Positions 13,463 through 25,137 are shown, numbered from the stretch's first letter. The stretch is 64,000 nt of DNA from Stratiolaelaps scimitus (GCA_019614645.1 JABWDB010000046.1:2122001-2186000); one strand, 5' to 3'. The notes: generated from the sequence alone by a model not told the origin. Program-made: numbers and translations.

Positions 13463-15430
13463 AAGGGTACCTCATTCTTTCCTGCCCGCAGCCTTGAATA
13501 CGATCCCTCCCTAAAAAGGTCCCGAGATTTTTTTACTGTAAATAAATCGAATACTATTACCTCTTGATTTTCTCCTACGGAAGCTCTCTGTGATACGAAA
13601 TTGACGGCACCGTCAGGTATCACGGCAAATAGCGCAAAACAACAAACAAACACCGTATTGTTTGTACTAAAAACAACACAACGTCGTACGTTCTCTACTG
13701 AGTTTTATATTTCTCATGTCTAGAATCCTACCTGCACGTCGCTACAATGCTTCCCTCAACTTATTCTCATTTAGTGTCGAAGCTCCGGTTGCTTCGTGCG
13801 CTCTGCCTGGATCCCATGATTGTAGGCAGTGGTTGGCGCTAATCATTATCGCTGGTCATCACTTGTTACTTCGTTCCATATCGTTGCAAGGTCACGACAA
13901 GCAGTCTTCTCCCGCCGCTCCGTTCTTGTCATTATCCTGCTATTATATTCCATTATATGTATTGCGTTACGTTCATCAGGGATATCATCGTCATTGACCG
14001 CTTCATTGATCGATATGATGCCGTCGAGCGTTGTTCAATGAAGTATTTTCACAAATAAGCAACTCTGAACATTCAACAGCATTCTTGACCTGCATACGCA
14101 TTTCTAGTCGGGCTCAGACTATATATGATACAGTGGACGCACACACACACACCATTAACAAAACCAGAAGGTCATCCCATCCCATCCATCGTTTTTCTTT
14201 CCTTTAAGAAGCGTTTTCTTCCACACAACCTCGTCTTGTTTCATACACCACCTCGTTTTCTTTGTGAAAAGCAAAGAAAATATTCAAAGCAGACGAAGAA
14301 AGATACATCTTCTATCAGGCGTTTCCAGGGCAGCCTGCGGCAGATGCAATCGCCAGAAGTGGCGCACCGTTCTGCTTATTGTTGTTGCTTCCCCGCCTCT
14401 CAACGTATTCAGGCCAGCGATGTTTGTTTGTTTTCGCCTTGCGTAACGTTGATCAACCGCCAGAAATACTTGACCGCACAAGATTGTCCCGGTGGCCGTC
14501 GGCTAACGGACACAGATAGCGTTTGCGGACGAAACGTGCACAGTGAACAGCGAATCGGGCTTTTCCACGCCGTTCAGGACTGGACACGCATATCTGTCCC
14601 ATGGCCACGTGGTGCTCTCAGCCAGAGATGTAGATAGATGGACTACAGTGTCCAACTGTAGGCACCGGCGTCTGTAGCGGCGGCCTGCGCTTCACGATGA
14701 TGGTCAGGGGAGCCTTCACAGAAGTGACGATAGAACCGAAAGCTGCAATGGTGACTAGTCGCTGAAGTAGGCCGCTAAATGAGGTAGAATCGTTGTCAAC
14801 ATAAACAAATCCATACTTCATCTAGAGAAACGGAGGAGAGGGGATACGACATTAAAATGTATTGTACACGAAGGTCACCCCGGCGAAACAGTTCAAACGA
14901 AATGGACAAGAGGCCAACGCTGGCTACCATCGGCTGACTTTTGACGATAACTGTGACACAATCACAGCCGATGCGTCAAGGCGGCGATTGCTACCATTTG
15001 GATTGACTTGATAACGCGAGAAGTGAACCGACTCTAAAGGAAATCAGGAGATACAATAAGATGCTGCTGGTTGTCACCGTATCACCAAACAGCCCTAACT
15101 TGCCGCATTCAGTTCAATATGGCGAAACATCGATCAGGCAAATGTAATGCAGACAAAAACCAAATACACCTTAGCGACATGTGGCAATATATAAACAAGG
15201 CATTATTCAGCTCTCTGTCGATAGACGAAGTTGAGTGAATGCTTCTGACACCCCGAATGCTACAAGTAAATGTGGATGTCATTATTTAGCACATCATAAA
15301 GCACAACCCTTCGCAGCGTCTCTCCTCAAGACGGGCGTCAAATCGGTTGTAGGAGCCATTGGGTGTCTCATAATTAAATGCCACCGTAAACAGATATACC
15401 AGGGGTAATGGTGATTATAACAATTAGCAC
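13463..15430. other. Non-coding stretch
   Basis: No supported gene. The open frame at 14125-14637 ends in a mixed-composition segment (about 14440-14637) but begins in simple sequence, and no domain is recognisable. A CA run sits at about 14140-14152. Confidence 0.5.
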
Positions 15431-15432
15431 TT

Positions 15433-15502
15433 GTTAATATATGTCTACGATGCTTTCTTTTTTTCGATTAATATATGTTTACAATGCTTTCTTTTTTTTC
15501 GA
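15433..15502 (+). repeat. Tandem duplication, unit about 34-35 bp, two copies
   Basis: Two adjacent copies of a unit starting TTAATATATGT and ending in a T run then TTTCGA. They differ at two positions (TCTACGA versus TTTACAA in the middle) and by one T in the homopolymer. This is a local duplication, probably by slippage. Confidence 0.85.
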
Positions 15503-15611
15503 TCCAAATTTAACACTCGTTACGATAGCTCTTCATAGCAAACCGCGCCGCATTCATACAATTCGTCATAGTAATAATAATTAGCGATGTACTATGAGGT
15601 AAATGTCTATT

Positions 15612-15750
15612 GGTGTAGTAAAGGAACTGCAATTTCAACAATACTTGAGTTCTCTTATATGTCACATCGCGGGACTCGAACCTGCGGCCTCACGCTTTTT
15701 ACAGCCGGAGGCAACTTAGCCACCGTTCAAGCCACCGCGCTGACAAAACG
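15612..15750 (-). mobile_element. tRNA-derived SINE, near full length (copy A)
   Basis: Read on the minus strand the element starts near GTCAGCGCGGTGGCTTGAAC, contains an A-box-like TGGCTAAGTTG, then a perfect B box GGTTCGAGTCC at about 15671-15681. A non-tRNA tail follows, with the shared words GAGAACT(C/T)AAG and AATTGCAGTTCCTTTA. The same head and tail recur at 47526-47672, and the tail alone at three other places in the window. Pol III-promoted SINEs of this form are mobilised by a LINE partner; that partner is not visible here. The head and tail order is seen directly; retroposition is inferred. Confidence 0.75.
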
Positions 15751-16071
15751 TTGTTAGAAATCGAAGCCGGTGCTGTGACCGCAGACAGACTTCAGAACCA
15801 CGCCTAAGCTTGTTGGTGTATTGTGATATTGTAGCAGATGCCAGTTACATGCCACCTGCAAATTGATCAGAATTTCTGATACTACTGTGTCGTTGGTCTC
15901 GATGATACGATCTTTCAAATGTGGTCGTGGTCAAGCAAGCAGATAAAGCAGCGACAGCTATTTCTCAAGTCATACATTCACCTAATGAAGCAACGGATTC
16001 GACGCGAACGAGGACGCTCATCAGTATCATGATCGAATCCCACGATCACCAGTCATGTGTATCATATGATA
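15751..16071. other. Short non-coding stretch
   Basis: I see no gene, repeat or regulatory motif that I can support here. Confidence 0.5.
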
Positions 16072-16274
16072 TTATCTTAGGGACCATTCGCGCTTGATTC
16101 TTGGAGGCTCTTCGTGCACACCTACGCAGACATCATGCCTGCGTGGGCACGTTCCATACACCCGTTGCACCTGCACGTTCTTGTATCGGGATTGTTCGAT
16201 GATGTACGAGCTTCCGCGATTTCTATTGCAGCAAGGGAGCACCTCTCGACCTTGGTAACCCCCAGCTGACGACG
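16072..16274 (-). CDS. Candidate Cys-containing exon, minus strand
   Basis: Unrecognised. On the minus strand a pyrimidine tract (CCTTTTTCTTCCTCG) precedes GAGATCAG, a plausible acceptor, with exon start near 16274. The open frame has mixed composition with a Cys-Cys pair, then a Tyr-Ile-Ile-Glu stretch, an alternating Val-Gln-Val segment, and two more Cys separated by six residues. It stops with TAA at 16074-16072. Adjacent and paired Cys suggest a secreted disulphide-bonded fragment, but the spacing does not clearly match spaetzle, IL-17 or cystine-knot families. The mirrored plus-strand frame is also open, which weakens the case. No partner exon was located. Confidence 0.2.
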
Positions 16275-16284
16275 CTGATCTCAT

Positions 16285-16909
16285 TCCGTTCGAGGAAGAA
16301 AAAGGCCCTTCTCTATTTCAATCGCTGCTGCCGCTCACAGATGGCGGCGGTGAACGACAAGAACTCGCTTAGAACACAGACTTTGAGCGGAATCCGCACC
16401 AGTGGACGTTGGACGTCTCGTCAGCGAGATCCAACCCTTAAACCCATTCTCACGCGCAGCAACTGCGATGAGCCTCGCGAGTAGGGGTGAGGCCAATGGA
16501 AGACATGTAGACGCCCGCATCAACTGGACCCCAACCAGCCACACCGGGAGTACCTGGCGTTGTCTGCTTGGTGAAACCAGCATTGGAGACGGGCAAAATC
16601 CACGCTCTATTCACTCGCGTAAACTCACCGATCTACAAGGAGCGGCAGTGCCAACGAGAGAAAACCCAAGCCCAATCCCCTACCCTCTGGCGACGGGACA
16701 GCCTCTGTCGACTAATCCTGGCCACGGCACCATAATATATATCATCATTATCATTACTGCGGCATCACTGGCAGAGAACCACCCCCAATTGTAAAGCAAT
16801 CAGCAAACTTCACCAGCTATACGATACAAATCTACTTGCTCTGGGTGGGACAACCTTTTTCGAGCTACAACAAGCACACTGAAGCGCTGTATCAGCACGA
16901 GCAGTATCC
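16285..16909. other. Non-coding stretch
   Basis: Frames are open on both strands across 16335-16794, but neither shows a domain. No repeat family is recognised. Confidence 0.45.
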
Positions 16910-17110
16910 GTGGTGCATGGCGTACTTCGAGAACATCACATGGCTCCGGAATATGTAAAGAATAAAGATGCGATCCACATATGGGTGGTATGTCGTGTTG
17001 ACGATTTGTGTTTAACAGCTAAAGGAGCCGAGCAGCAACAACTTGCGAGACCCATGCGCAAGTTACTGGATATATATCTCAAAGTAACATTAGCGAATTA
17101 CATAGTGATT
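16910..17110 (+). pseudogene. Possible Ty1/copia-like reverse transcriptase scrap
   Basis: In the plus frame starting at 16910 a stretch of about 60 codons resembles the RT active-site region of copia-type elements. It has a Pro-Glu-Tyr-Val-Lys word where copia elements have Asp-Pro-x-x-Tyr/Phe-x-Lys. Then comes Ile-His-Ile-Trp-Val-Val-Cys-Arg-Val-Asp-Asp-Leu, in the place of the Tyr-Val-Asp-Asp box, with Arg replacing Tyr. Leu-x-x-x-Leu spacing follows, then a degraded Tyr-x-x-Ile. There is no upstream RT, integrase, protease or long terminal repeat. If real it is a decayed fragment; the match is short and judged by eye, so chance is a serious alternative. Confidence 0.3.
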
Positions 17111-17684
17111 ATAGCAAGTGGGGATTTGCCGCGGGAGAACGCCAAATTCGGCACGAGATGCAGTCCAGCTTCGTTTTTGCGTGCCCGCCTCTCTGTTGCT
17201 CTAAATACAATCATACGCTGAGTTCGGTATCGTGAGATTTCACGTCGCCCGGCGAATGTTTGATTTTCTAATACGCTCTACTGTTTTAGCTAGAGCGAGC
17301 AACAAGCATCAATGCACCGTATAAGCCTCAAGAACTCGATCGTTGATATAAAATTACTGCTTTTGTCAATGCGTGCGTTTCACTATTGCCCAAGTCAACA
17401 CTTCTCAAGTGACAACGACGACGGGCAGAAACGATCACTATTTTTAATTAATTAAACCGTATGCTTCGAGGACCAGCTGAACTTTCCCCCTTGTCGCCGT
17501 CATGTCGCCGATAGCACTCTCTTTATTTAAACGCTAATCAACCACCCTCTACGGAACTTCTCCTCACCACTAAATCTGAATGAACCTCATATTTATGTCC
17601 TCGGAACCGTTTTATCTTCCTGTAAATTATAAGTATAGCTCTTTATTAAGCTATAAAATTAAACAAAGTTTTGTATAGACTACT
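17111..17684. other. Non-coding stretch
   Basis: AT-leaning DNA with no recognisable gene or repeat. Confidence 0.5.
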
Positions 17685-17765
17685 TCACGGAACCCAAACC
17701 TGCTCGGCCTCCAACTTTCTACAGCCAGAAACACTTCGCCGTCCAAGCCACCGAGCGCGGGAGCA
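17685..17765 (-). mobile_element. SINE head remnant (copy G)
   Basis: On the minus strand the segment CCGCGCTCGGTGGCTTGGAC leads into a tRNA-like body ending in AGGCCGAGCAGGTTTGGGTTC, a decayed B-box region. It aligns by eye with the head of the copy at 15612-15750. The conserved tail is not clear beyond it. Confidence 0.55.
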
Positions 17766-19500
17766 CAGTGGCAACACACCCGCAGCAATAAGCACAGATG
17801 TAGTCCAATGCGAATCCCGTGCATGAATCTCATATTAGCATTACCATTATTACCATCATTATCATCATAATCACCGTCATCATTAAGAAACAGATGAATA
17901 AGGCCGATTGTCATCAGGCACGGCCTGCTCGTCCTGCTATGAACATGCTAGAAACACCTACCAGTGGCTAGATATGAAGGTGGAACACTGTCTACATACA
18001 GCACATATGACCTGACCAAAGCTCTGTCTGCCTGTTGTACCCCGGCCGCTCCTCGCCCAGCAAATACCGAAGCACCGCTCCCGATCGCTTGCTAAAAGAC
18101 CAACTATCTACTCATTTTTATAGGAGGCTCCGTTCCCTCGTTAGCCATCTGTCTTTCATCCGCAACACGACTCCGGTACCTGTATCGTCCCTATCAGATA
18201 TTCCTATGGTTCGCCATAACAGTTTCGACAGTAACGCAGCCTATTTTGAAAATTCACTGCAATTAGCCCCACGCGCGGGCGGCTTCGAGGGTTAAGAGCA
18301 TCGCGGTCGCCCAGATCGCCGCCGCCGCCGCCACCGCTGCCACCACCACCACTGTCGCGAAGTTGTCTCTAAACTTCGTTCGTATGCACCACCGCGCGGA
18401 GGCCATGTCACTCCAAATGCCTCTCTCTCTCTCTCGCCTCAATCTCTCTCGGTTCAGTTGGCAACGCAAATGAAACTTGTATAATACTGTACGTGTTCAC
18501 TGCCTATGCATTTCTTCGACTCATCTTCCTTATAATCTAATATAGAGCAGCAGCAGCAGCAGCTGTCGTTAGGCGCATAGTGCGCATACAGGGAGGGAGA
18601 GAGAAAGAGACCATTGTGGCAGGGTTTATCTCCTCAAGCCGAAATCGTACCGGGTCACGCAAGACGCTATTATTAAAAGAGTGGTCAATTAGTATTTCAA
18701 TACGAATCATCCGATCGTCATTATATGTCCCGCTTCCCCTCACGAGAGTGCTACATTATATTCTAGTGCACAATACATGCATAACAAATGAACAGATGAA
18801 CGGGACGTGAGCATGTGCTGTTGCTACAGTGGGGGGTGGGGGGTTGCTAAAGCCTCGAACTTCGATATAGCACTTTCGAGTTCTATGCCATCTCTCCGCG
18901 CTGTAGATATTCTGTTTTTTCGAGCTGTTCCCCTATCTGACAGGCCTCAGCTCTTATATTATTCGGTTCAATTCAGGTACGCCTCCATACTGACGGGTAT
19001 ATCGTGGGACTGGTGGAACTCGACCCATATATAGTGTTCAAGGGAAATTGACGAACGAGCCGTGAGGGAAATCGCCAAGTTCCGTTTCGCTGACTATTTC
19101 TACCGTTCTTCTTGTACTCGATGACGAAGTGAAGAATGGCTTCTGAAAGCCGATACGCCAGTAACAGCACCGATATATGCTCAGTTTAGCGACCCGCACA
19201 CTGGAAGCACTGCGGAAGACATCTACCTTGACTTGGGCACCGTACAAAAATCTCTTAAAATTAACATATCACCACAATATATCTAACTAAATGCATCTCA
19301 TCGACGAAATGATGACCGATCGTCCAACGTTCTAATAATTAATGTCGACAACCGCTCATTCCCGCGAACGTCGGATGAGCAGTACCGGTAACATCACGAG
19401 CAGTATATAAAACTGGCGATCAATCCATCAAGAAGCAAAAAAACGCTATGAGATCTCTCTTTTTTTCTTTTATACAAGCACACACACACACACAGACAAC
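17766..19500. other. Non-coding stretch with microsatellites
   Basis: It includes an ATT/ATC run at 17833-17885, a GCC/CAC trinucleotide run at 18317-18355, a CT run at 18421-18436 and a CAG run at 18546-18563. No gene is supported. Confidence 0.55.
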
Positions 19501-20690
19501 AATTTTGTGGGGTGTTGAACGGCGGGTGTTGCTGCTGCTACCGCCGCCGCCGCCCGCTTCGTCGCTCCGTTCTTAAGGGGCTCAAAATTCTACGTGAGAC
19601 GCGCGCCACCGCGTCGTCGTCGTCGTGGAGAAAGATTTCAGCCAATTTGCCACGTGGCCCTCTCGTCGGCTCCGGCGCTCACCTCATCGAAGGGATAACA
19701 GGGAAATGCAAAGAACATAAAAGCTTAAAGAAGAGCCGGGGCGTTTCCATATACGACACAGGACAGCGATAACAACGACGACAGCAGCAACAGCAGCAGC
19801 AGCAAAAGAGCAAATCACTGCAGCTATTGATCACACACCACAAAACACCCCTGTTGTCGGAAGAAATATCGTCGTTTTCCAGTATGCTCGCTCTTGTCCA
19901 CCATGACTATCGCTCGGGATCGTACCATTGCTGCTGCTGCTGCTGTGTCTAACACCGCCCCGAAATCCACGCCTGTGGCCAGCATTGATTTTTGAGGCAA
20001 AATTTTTCCCTGTCCATAAAAAAATCAAAGCCAATGCTGGCTATCGTCCTATGCGCTCGATGGCCCGACGAACACGACTCACACCCTATGACATCCGCGG
20101 TGGGCCGTCTGTATTCGACCCTCTCACTTCTCAGTCTCTGCTCACCGGCTGTAGTGCGTCTCGGGTTTTATCTTCTCTTCGGTCGGCCGTGTTACGCAAC
20201 ACGGGACAATGGACTAACGGACAACTATTGTAGGCAAATCGTTTTCCCGAAACGTAAATCCGTTAACGGCGACGTAGGCGCCGAGGCGGACACCGCGCAG
20301 GCAACTTCTCAACAGTGAACGTCTCGAACGGCGGTTTCAACTGGCGGTGCTGGGCGCCGCACACCCGGGCACAGACCCGCACGATAGATCCGCTAAATCA
20401 ACAGCGATCTTCTTCACAAGTTTCGACTTCTTCTTGAAGACGAATGGTGGGGGTGTCCGAGGCGGGTTGGTTGGGGGGCGGGGCGGGGGGCGGGGGCAGT
20501 AGGTGCTCGTGCGCGAGCGTTATTTTATCTTCGATGATTTTACGCCGATTCCGCCACGACTGGCCACGCGATTCTTCGATTCTCAGTGGCGCCGCTGCGG
20601 GGGACAGGCTGTGGCCGCAATTTTAGCGGAACACGCGATCGTGCAGCCTTTCAAGCTGTGCAAGCTTCCCCATGATGCGCGCACTCGTTA
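19500..20690. other. GC-rich block
   Basis: A CpG-rich interval with GCC, CGT, CAG and GCT trinucleotide runs (about 19530-19550, 19612-19625, 19780-19803, 19928-19945) and a G-rich tract at 20446-20497. Several frames are open on both strands without recognisable domains. It could be a promoter-proximal island, but no transcription start or coding exon can be defined. Confidence 0.4.
20470..20497 (+). other. G-quadruplex-forming motif
   Basis: Four runs of four to six G (GGGGGG, GGGG, GGGGGG, GGGGG), separated by single C residues, lie within 28 bp. A further GGTGGGGG is about 20 bp upstream. This fits the standard quadruplex pattern with very short loops. The sequence pattern is certain; a biological role is not shown. 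Confidence 0.8.
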
Positions 20691-20699
20691 GACGATGAT

Positions 20700-21605
20700 C
20701 TAACATCGTCTACCGGAAACGCCGCTCGGAGGGAACAATGAGCTGAGTATATATAAATGGAATATGCCTTTTGACTTCGGCAATAATCTGAAGTAGCAGC
20801 CGAATGGGTATCGATCGTGTGGTCATTGACAATGGCTGCACGTATGACTGAACGTGTCGTTGTGATAGCCGTCCGCATCTTCAAAGGAACGTCCTGAACA
20901 GCTTCAAACGAGCCGAGATGCTCCGATATGCAGTTTGCTAAAGTGGACTTTACGGCCCTACCACCTAAGCGACCGGCATGTAACCGGAACTGCATGCTTC
21001 ACTCGCGTCAGACATCTGCTCACTGTCGCTGTGGAAAGGCAACGCAGCCTTGACAATGGCTCTGCTAAGGCCGGCACCCTTAAGATCGAAGTTTGATCGA
21101 CAAAACACGTAGCGAATTCGAGTTCGGTCCAACGCGAGACCGAGGGGTTGGCACTATGTCGCCCTTGCTGTCAAGTAAATCAATCATGTTTTTGTTGCCC
21201 CACCATTTTATAGCTCTACGAATAAACAATATAAGCCACGTTTATGAGACACATTGCTACACGCAACGGCTCAGATGGATGGAAAAATCCTCCAATGGTC
21301 GAATGGTGACGTCTATCGAAGCAGCACGGTTAGGACAGCGATTAATCGTCAAATTCGGCCATAAGAGTGCGAAGCAACGGCTACGGATTTAGCGTCCCAC
21401 CTTTACTATACGACAACGTGTGGCGGCGGTGGCGGCGGCGGCGGCGGCCGCGGAAAATGCAAGAAATTGACGCGCGACTAATCTAATCGAACCGGAACAA
21501 AAACATCTTGTACAATAATAGTAACAATAATAACAATGGCTGAGTTCGCATAGTGCACAGATAGCCGAGGAGTTGACGTGTGTGAGAGGCGGTCGGGAGA
21601 CAGCG
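20700..21605. other. Non-coding stretch
   Basis: A 99-codon frame at 21093-21392 is open but unrecognised. A GGC trinucleotide run (about 21422-21450) and an AAT/AAC run (about 21511-21538) are present. No gene is supported. Confidence 0.45.
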
Positions 21606-21690
21606 TAAAGGAAAAGATTTATTAGTTTATTAAAGGAGCTGCAATTTCACAGTGCTTAAGCTCGTTCATATGTCTCTCATATGTATATAT
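21606..21690 (-). mobile_element. SINE tail remnant abutting a TA array (copy C)
   Basis: On the minus strand the segment reads GAACGAGCTTAAGCACTG, then AAATTGCAGCTCCTTTAATA, then AACTAATAAATC and a T/C-rich end. It matches the tails of the copies at 15612-15750, 47526-47672 and 56510-56605. The tRNA head is missing; a (TA)n array at 21684-21698 sits at the truncation point. Confidence 0.65.
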
Positions 21691-21979
21691 ATATATATGG
21701 GGGAAGGAATAACTCTTAATTATCCGAATCCGCTATAATCGGGTCACGTTCCCGCAGTGACTATAGTCGTGTGGTTACAGACGTGCACAGCGACTTGCCA
21801 CCGAAATGAGGAGTTCCACATGTAGTCTCCGATTGGGGAATTAAAATTTTATTGCAACAAATATAGACGAGAGGATATAACGCAAGGCGACTACTATTTA
21901 GTACATAATACATGTTTTATCTGTATACGAAATAAATACGATAAAATTTGATTTTTGTTCAACGAACGAGCGGGTATAG

Positions 21980-22096
21980 TAAACGAATTGATCGCCGGAG
22001 GCAAGCGCCTGCCCAGCAAAATAAACAAACCCCCCGTCAACGGCGAGCACTTCAACGACTTCAGATACACTTGCAACCGCAGTAGTGCTCGCCCGC
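21980..22096 (+). CDS. Candidate internal exon, phase 1-1
   Basis: Unrecognised product. The segment is bounded by GGGTATAG (acceptor-like, 21972-21979) and GTGAGC (strong donor-like, from 22097). It is 117 nt, two bases plus 38 codons plus one base, so both borders are phase 1. The open frame has a C/G-biased third position over most of its length (runs such as AAGCGCCTGCCCAGC and GTCAACGGCGAGCACTTC). The predicted peptide is basic and hydrophilic with Gly-Gly-Lys-Arg, Pro-Pro, His-Phe, Phe-Arg-Tyr and one Cys. No domain is recognised, the acceptor pyrimidine tract is weak, and a mirrored minus frame is also open. Splice borders are read by eye. Confidence 0.22.
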
Positions 22097-22140
22097 GTGA
22101 GCGTAGCGCGGCGATCATCGTCACAAATCATAAACTGTAA

Positions 22141-24651
22141 AATCGCTGAGACGACGGCGAAAAAAATTTAAATCCTCCCGTATCTTTATATATAATACAT
22201 AAAGGAGACGCGGATAGGGGTTTATGGTGACGCTGCCGTTGGTGGCGGTGCCATCCGCGAAAGACACTCGTAATTAAGACCACGCGAAGGAGGGATCATC
22301 CTGCCCCGCAACTTATCCACGCAGAACATTTGTCGAGTTTCGTACGAGCGAGTGGACGGGCGTTTAATATTGTACAAACGATAAAACGTGGAGATCTGCA
22401 AAAAATCGGTGTACTTCGATGGGCGCGCTAGCGTGTTGCACTTCCGATACAGGTCAGCTGTACGCGGTCGTCACGACACAAATATAGGCACCCTACAGCA
22501 GACACTGGTAACATTCACGTAGTGAAAAAAAAAAAAGAAAAATGAACCACGTGTGCTCGATGGATGATGGCGCGTGCAGCAAACTACGCTACGGCCGACT
22601 GACGGGACGCGAATGATGTTTACGTTCATTACACAGAACTAGCCGTAGATTGTGTCGGAGATAATGATCATCGATGGTAGCGACTAATCCCCTTCAATGA
22701 GAGTTAATCATCCCGTAGTGACTGTGGGGTCCGACCGTTTGATTCAATGGGGGAGATACGGTGAGGATAGCAAATCTGATATGAAAAGCCGAAAGTCACA
22801 TTTCCCACGGTCAACACCCAGATATAAAGACACACGCGGGCACACGCATGTTCCAGGATCGAGGCGATTCAAACATCCGACGCAGTGTTCTTTGAGTGAC
22901 AATAGGAGCAAGCTCGAAATTTACAAGCAATATTTTTGTCGAGAGCTTTGTGGCCTCAGTGAGATTTAAGGACAGCATTTTTCCAACCGATATCAGCCGA
23001 TATCAAGGGTGAACGTTTGTATATGGCCTGCTACATTGATGACATTGCTGTTAGATTCCGACGACGACGACGACGATTATCTCAGTTGCATCAACTACGA
23101 TATCAGGATACAGTGTGGGCTCAACACGTCAATGCTGCAAATATATTGTTGCAGTTCAATGGAAGCGCCTAGCCGAACCACGTTCCTTCTATCAAGAATA
23201 CCGCTGATTTCTGCCTCTTATCTATTGTATATATTATTCTAAAATAACCAGTAGTCGATACAGACACATTGTTAATAGTCTTCGGCTGGCGTCAGATATT
23301 ATACAATACATGAGCGCAAATTGCTTGATTGATCAAAAGTGCGCCCTGAACGTCGGGCGGCGTTCACACAGTGCTAATCCCGCATGTTCCCATTGGCTCG
23401 TTGTCTCTCGCCGAGAACGATGTGGCCTGCTGCTGTGCAACAACAAGGGTCATACCACCAGTATACAATAGGGCATCCAGCATGATTTTATCTGTGTCAA
23501 GCGATAGTGGCCGTAACAATAAGAAACCAAAAAAACATCTCCATTTCTGAGCGGTTTCGTTCGGCAAGCAGCAGAAGCATTGGTTGCTTGTGTTGTTCCA
23601 CCTCGTCGTTGCTTGTGCCGAGCGAACAGAGCGCGGCCACTTTAGTGCAAGGCCACTTTCTGGAGCAGCTATTTCGATCGCTTGCGTTCGTTACTGTGGC
23701 ACATAGACTTCGCGATGAAAATCCGCATAGTATTGTAATAATAATGGCAATAATAATAAGATGAATGATGGCGTCTTTGCCGCTAGCATAATGCACTGGT
23801 CGCGCTCGCGCGTAGGAGGCATAGTATCTTCTTGCGGCGATAACTATTGCACCCCGGCAGCAGGAAACAAAATTACACCGATTAAGCTGTTGACATTGTT
23901 GTGGTCGACGTCGATCAACCTCTCTCTCTCTCTCGCTATATATATATATATATATATATATACATGACTGTGCCATTACTGTTGCCGGTGGTCGTGGTGG
24001 TGCTGCCATTGTTGAAGTTGTTGTTCTAGATTTTCTGTTGTTATCATGAGTCCCTGTCGATTAATGTTGCTTGATCATTAATTCTCGACCCCAATACACT
24101 TATATGTGTAATACTTGCAGCGACAGCAGTAGTGGCGTAGCAGTTATACGCCATGTGTATCAGCGTCGAAATGCTCACCCAGCTGTCCTGCGATATATAA
24201 AGGAAGTCCTCGCCTATCCACAGACAGATATGGGCGCAAGTTCAGTTTATTTATTATTTCTCCGTTAAGGTATGGTACCATTATCGATTGAGCAAAGGCT
24301 CCGTCAGACGACGGGCCGGCACAGAGCATGACGAGACATTTGAAAAACAACGACATGTCGCGTCCTCCACACACACTCGAATTGCATTTAATGCTTGGCT
24401 ACTGCTGATGATGAGATACATCTCTGTAAAAGGCGGTGTTATGGGTTAGCCTTGGAGAAAGCATGGCGTGCCGTACGGATGCCAGGCGGTTTTGAATGTG
24501 TTTTGAGGCTTCTAGATAAATTACGAGGGACTGCTTAAGGCTAAGGCAGTTACGGTACTTTGTATTTTATAGACCTTTTGCATACAATTAAGTCAAAGCT
24601 CGATCAAGTTCAAATATAATATACATATATATGGTTCATATTATACAAGCC
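22141..24651. other. Non-coding stretch with microsatellites
   Basis: It has a GAC run near 23059-23073, a CT run running straight into a TA array (23921-23962), and A-rich tracts. Open frames (for example the minus frame 23497-24009) are repeat-driven. No gene is supported. Confidence 0.55.
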
Positions 24652-24690
24652 CATCGGCGCGGTGGCTTGAACAGCGAAACCTCTTGCTAT
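24652..24690 (+). mobile_element. SINE head remnant (copy F)
   Basis: GCGCGGTGGCTTGAACAG at 24658-24675 matches the first bases of the SINE head seen at 47526-47672 and 15612-15750. The match fades after about 40 bp, so this is a truncated or diverged copy. Confidence 0.4.
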
Positions 24691-24699
24691 GAAAAACCA

Positions 24700-25134
24700 T
24701 CATGTACACGTCTATATACATAAAAGTCCAAATACTATTTCTATCAAGCGGGATGATGTGAGGTAACGCCGACGACCCCAGGGGTTCAACTAGGTATCAC
24801 TGGGGGTAGTTCGAATTCCGCAGCACACATGGCCAAAGTAGGAACACCCCCAGGGTAAAAAAAATACTCTAAACACTTCTTATGCTGTAGCTATTGTCTT
24901 TTATTCGCAGTTACTTGGGGTCTGGCTGAGTCGTTCGCTAGATCAGCACTGCTTTTTATTATAGATCGTAAATCTCAAAGGATGAAATCAATCTTCTTGT
25001 TGCCTTCGGCGCATGTTAACATGGATACAGCGAGCGATCACTGGCGGGATTCAGACGAGACGATATCGCCGTCTCCGTCATAACGCCCAACATTTCTAAG
25101 GACCATTACGAATACGGAAGGAGAGTGGCTGCAA

Positions 25135-25137
<3 letters not shown>
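24700..25137. other. Non-coding stretch
   Basis: Nothing supportable beyond an A run near 24860. Confidence 0.5.

Noticed and set aside
15612..15750. Functional tRNA gene on the minus strand
   Set aside because: The acceptor stem does not pair, spacing is irregular, and the same unit recurs with a non-tRNA tail, which fits a SINE.
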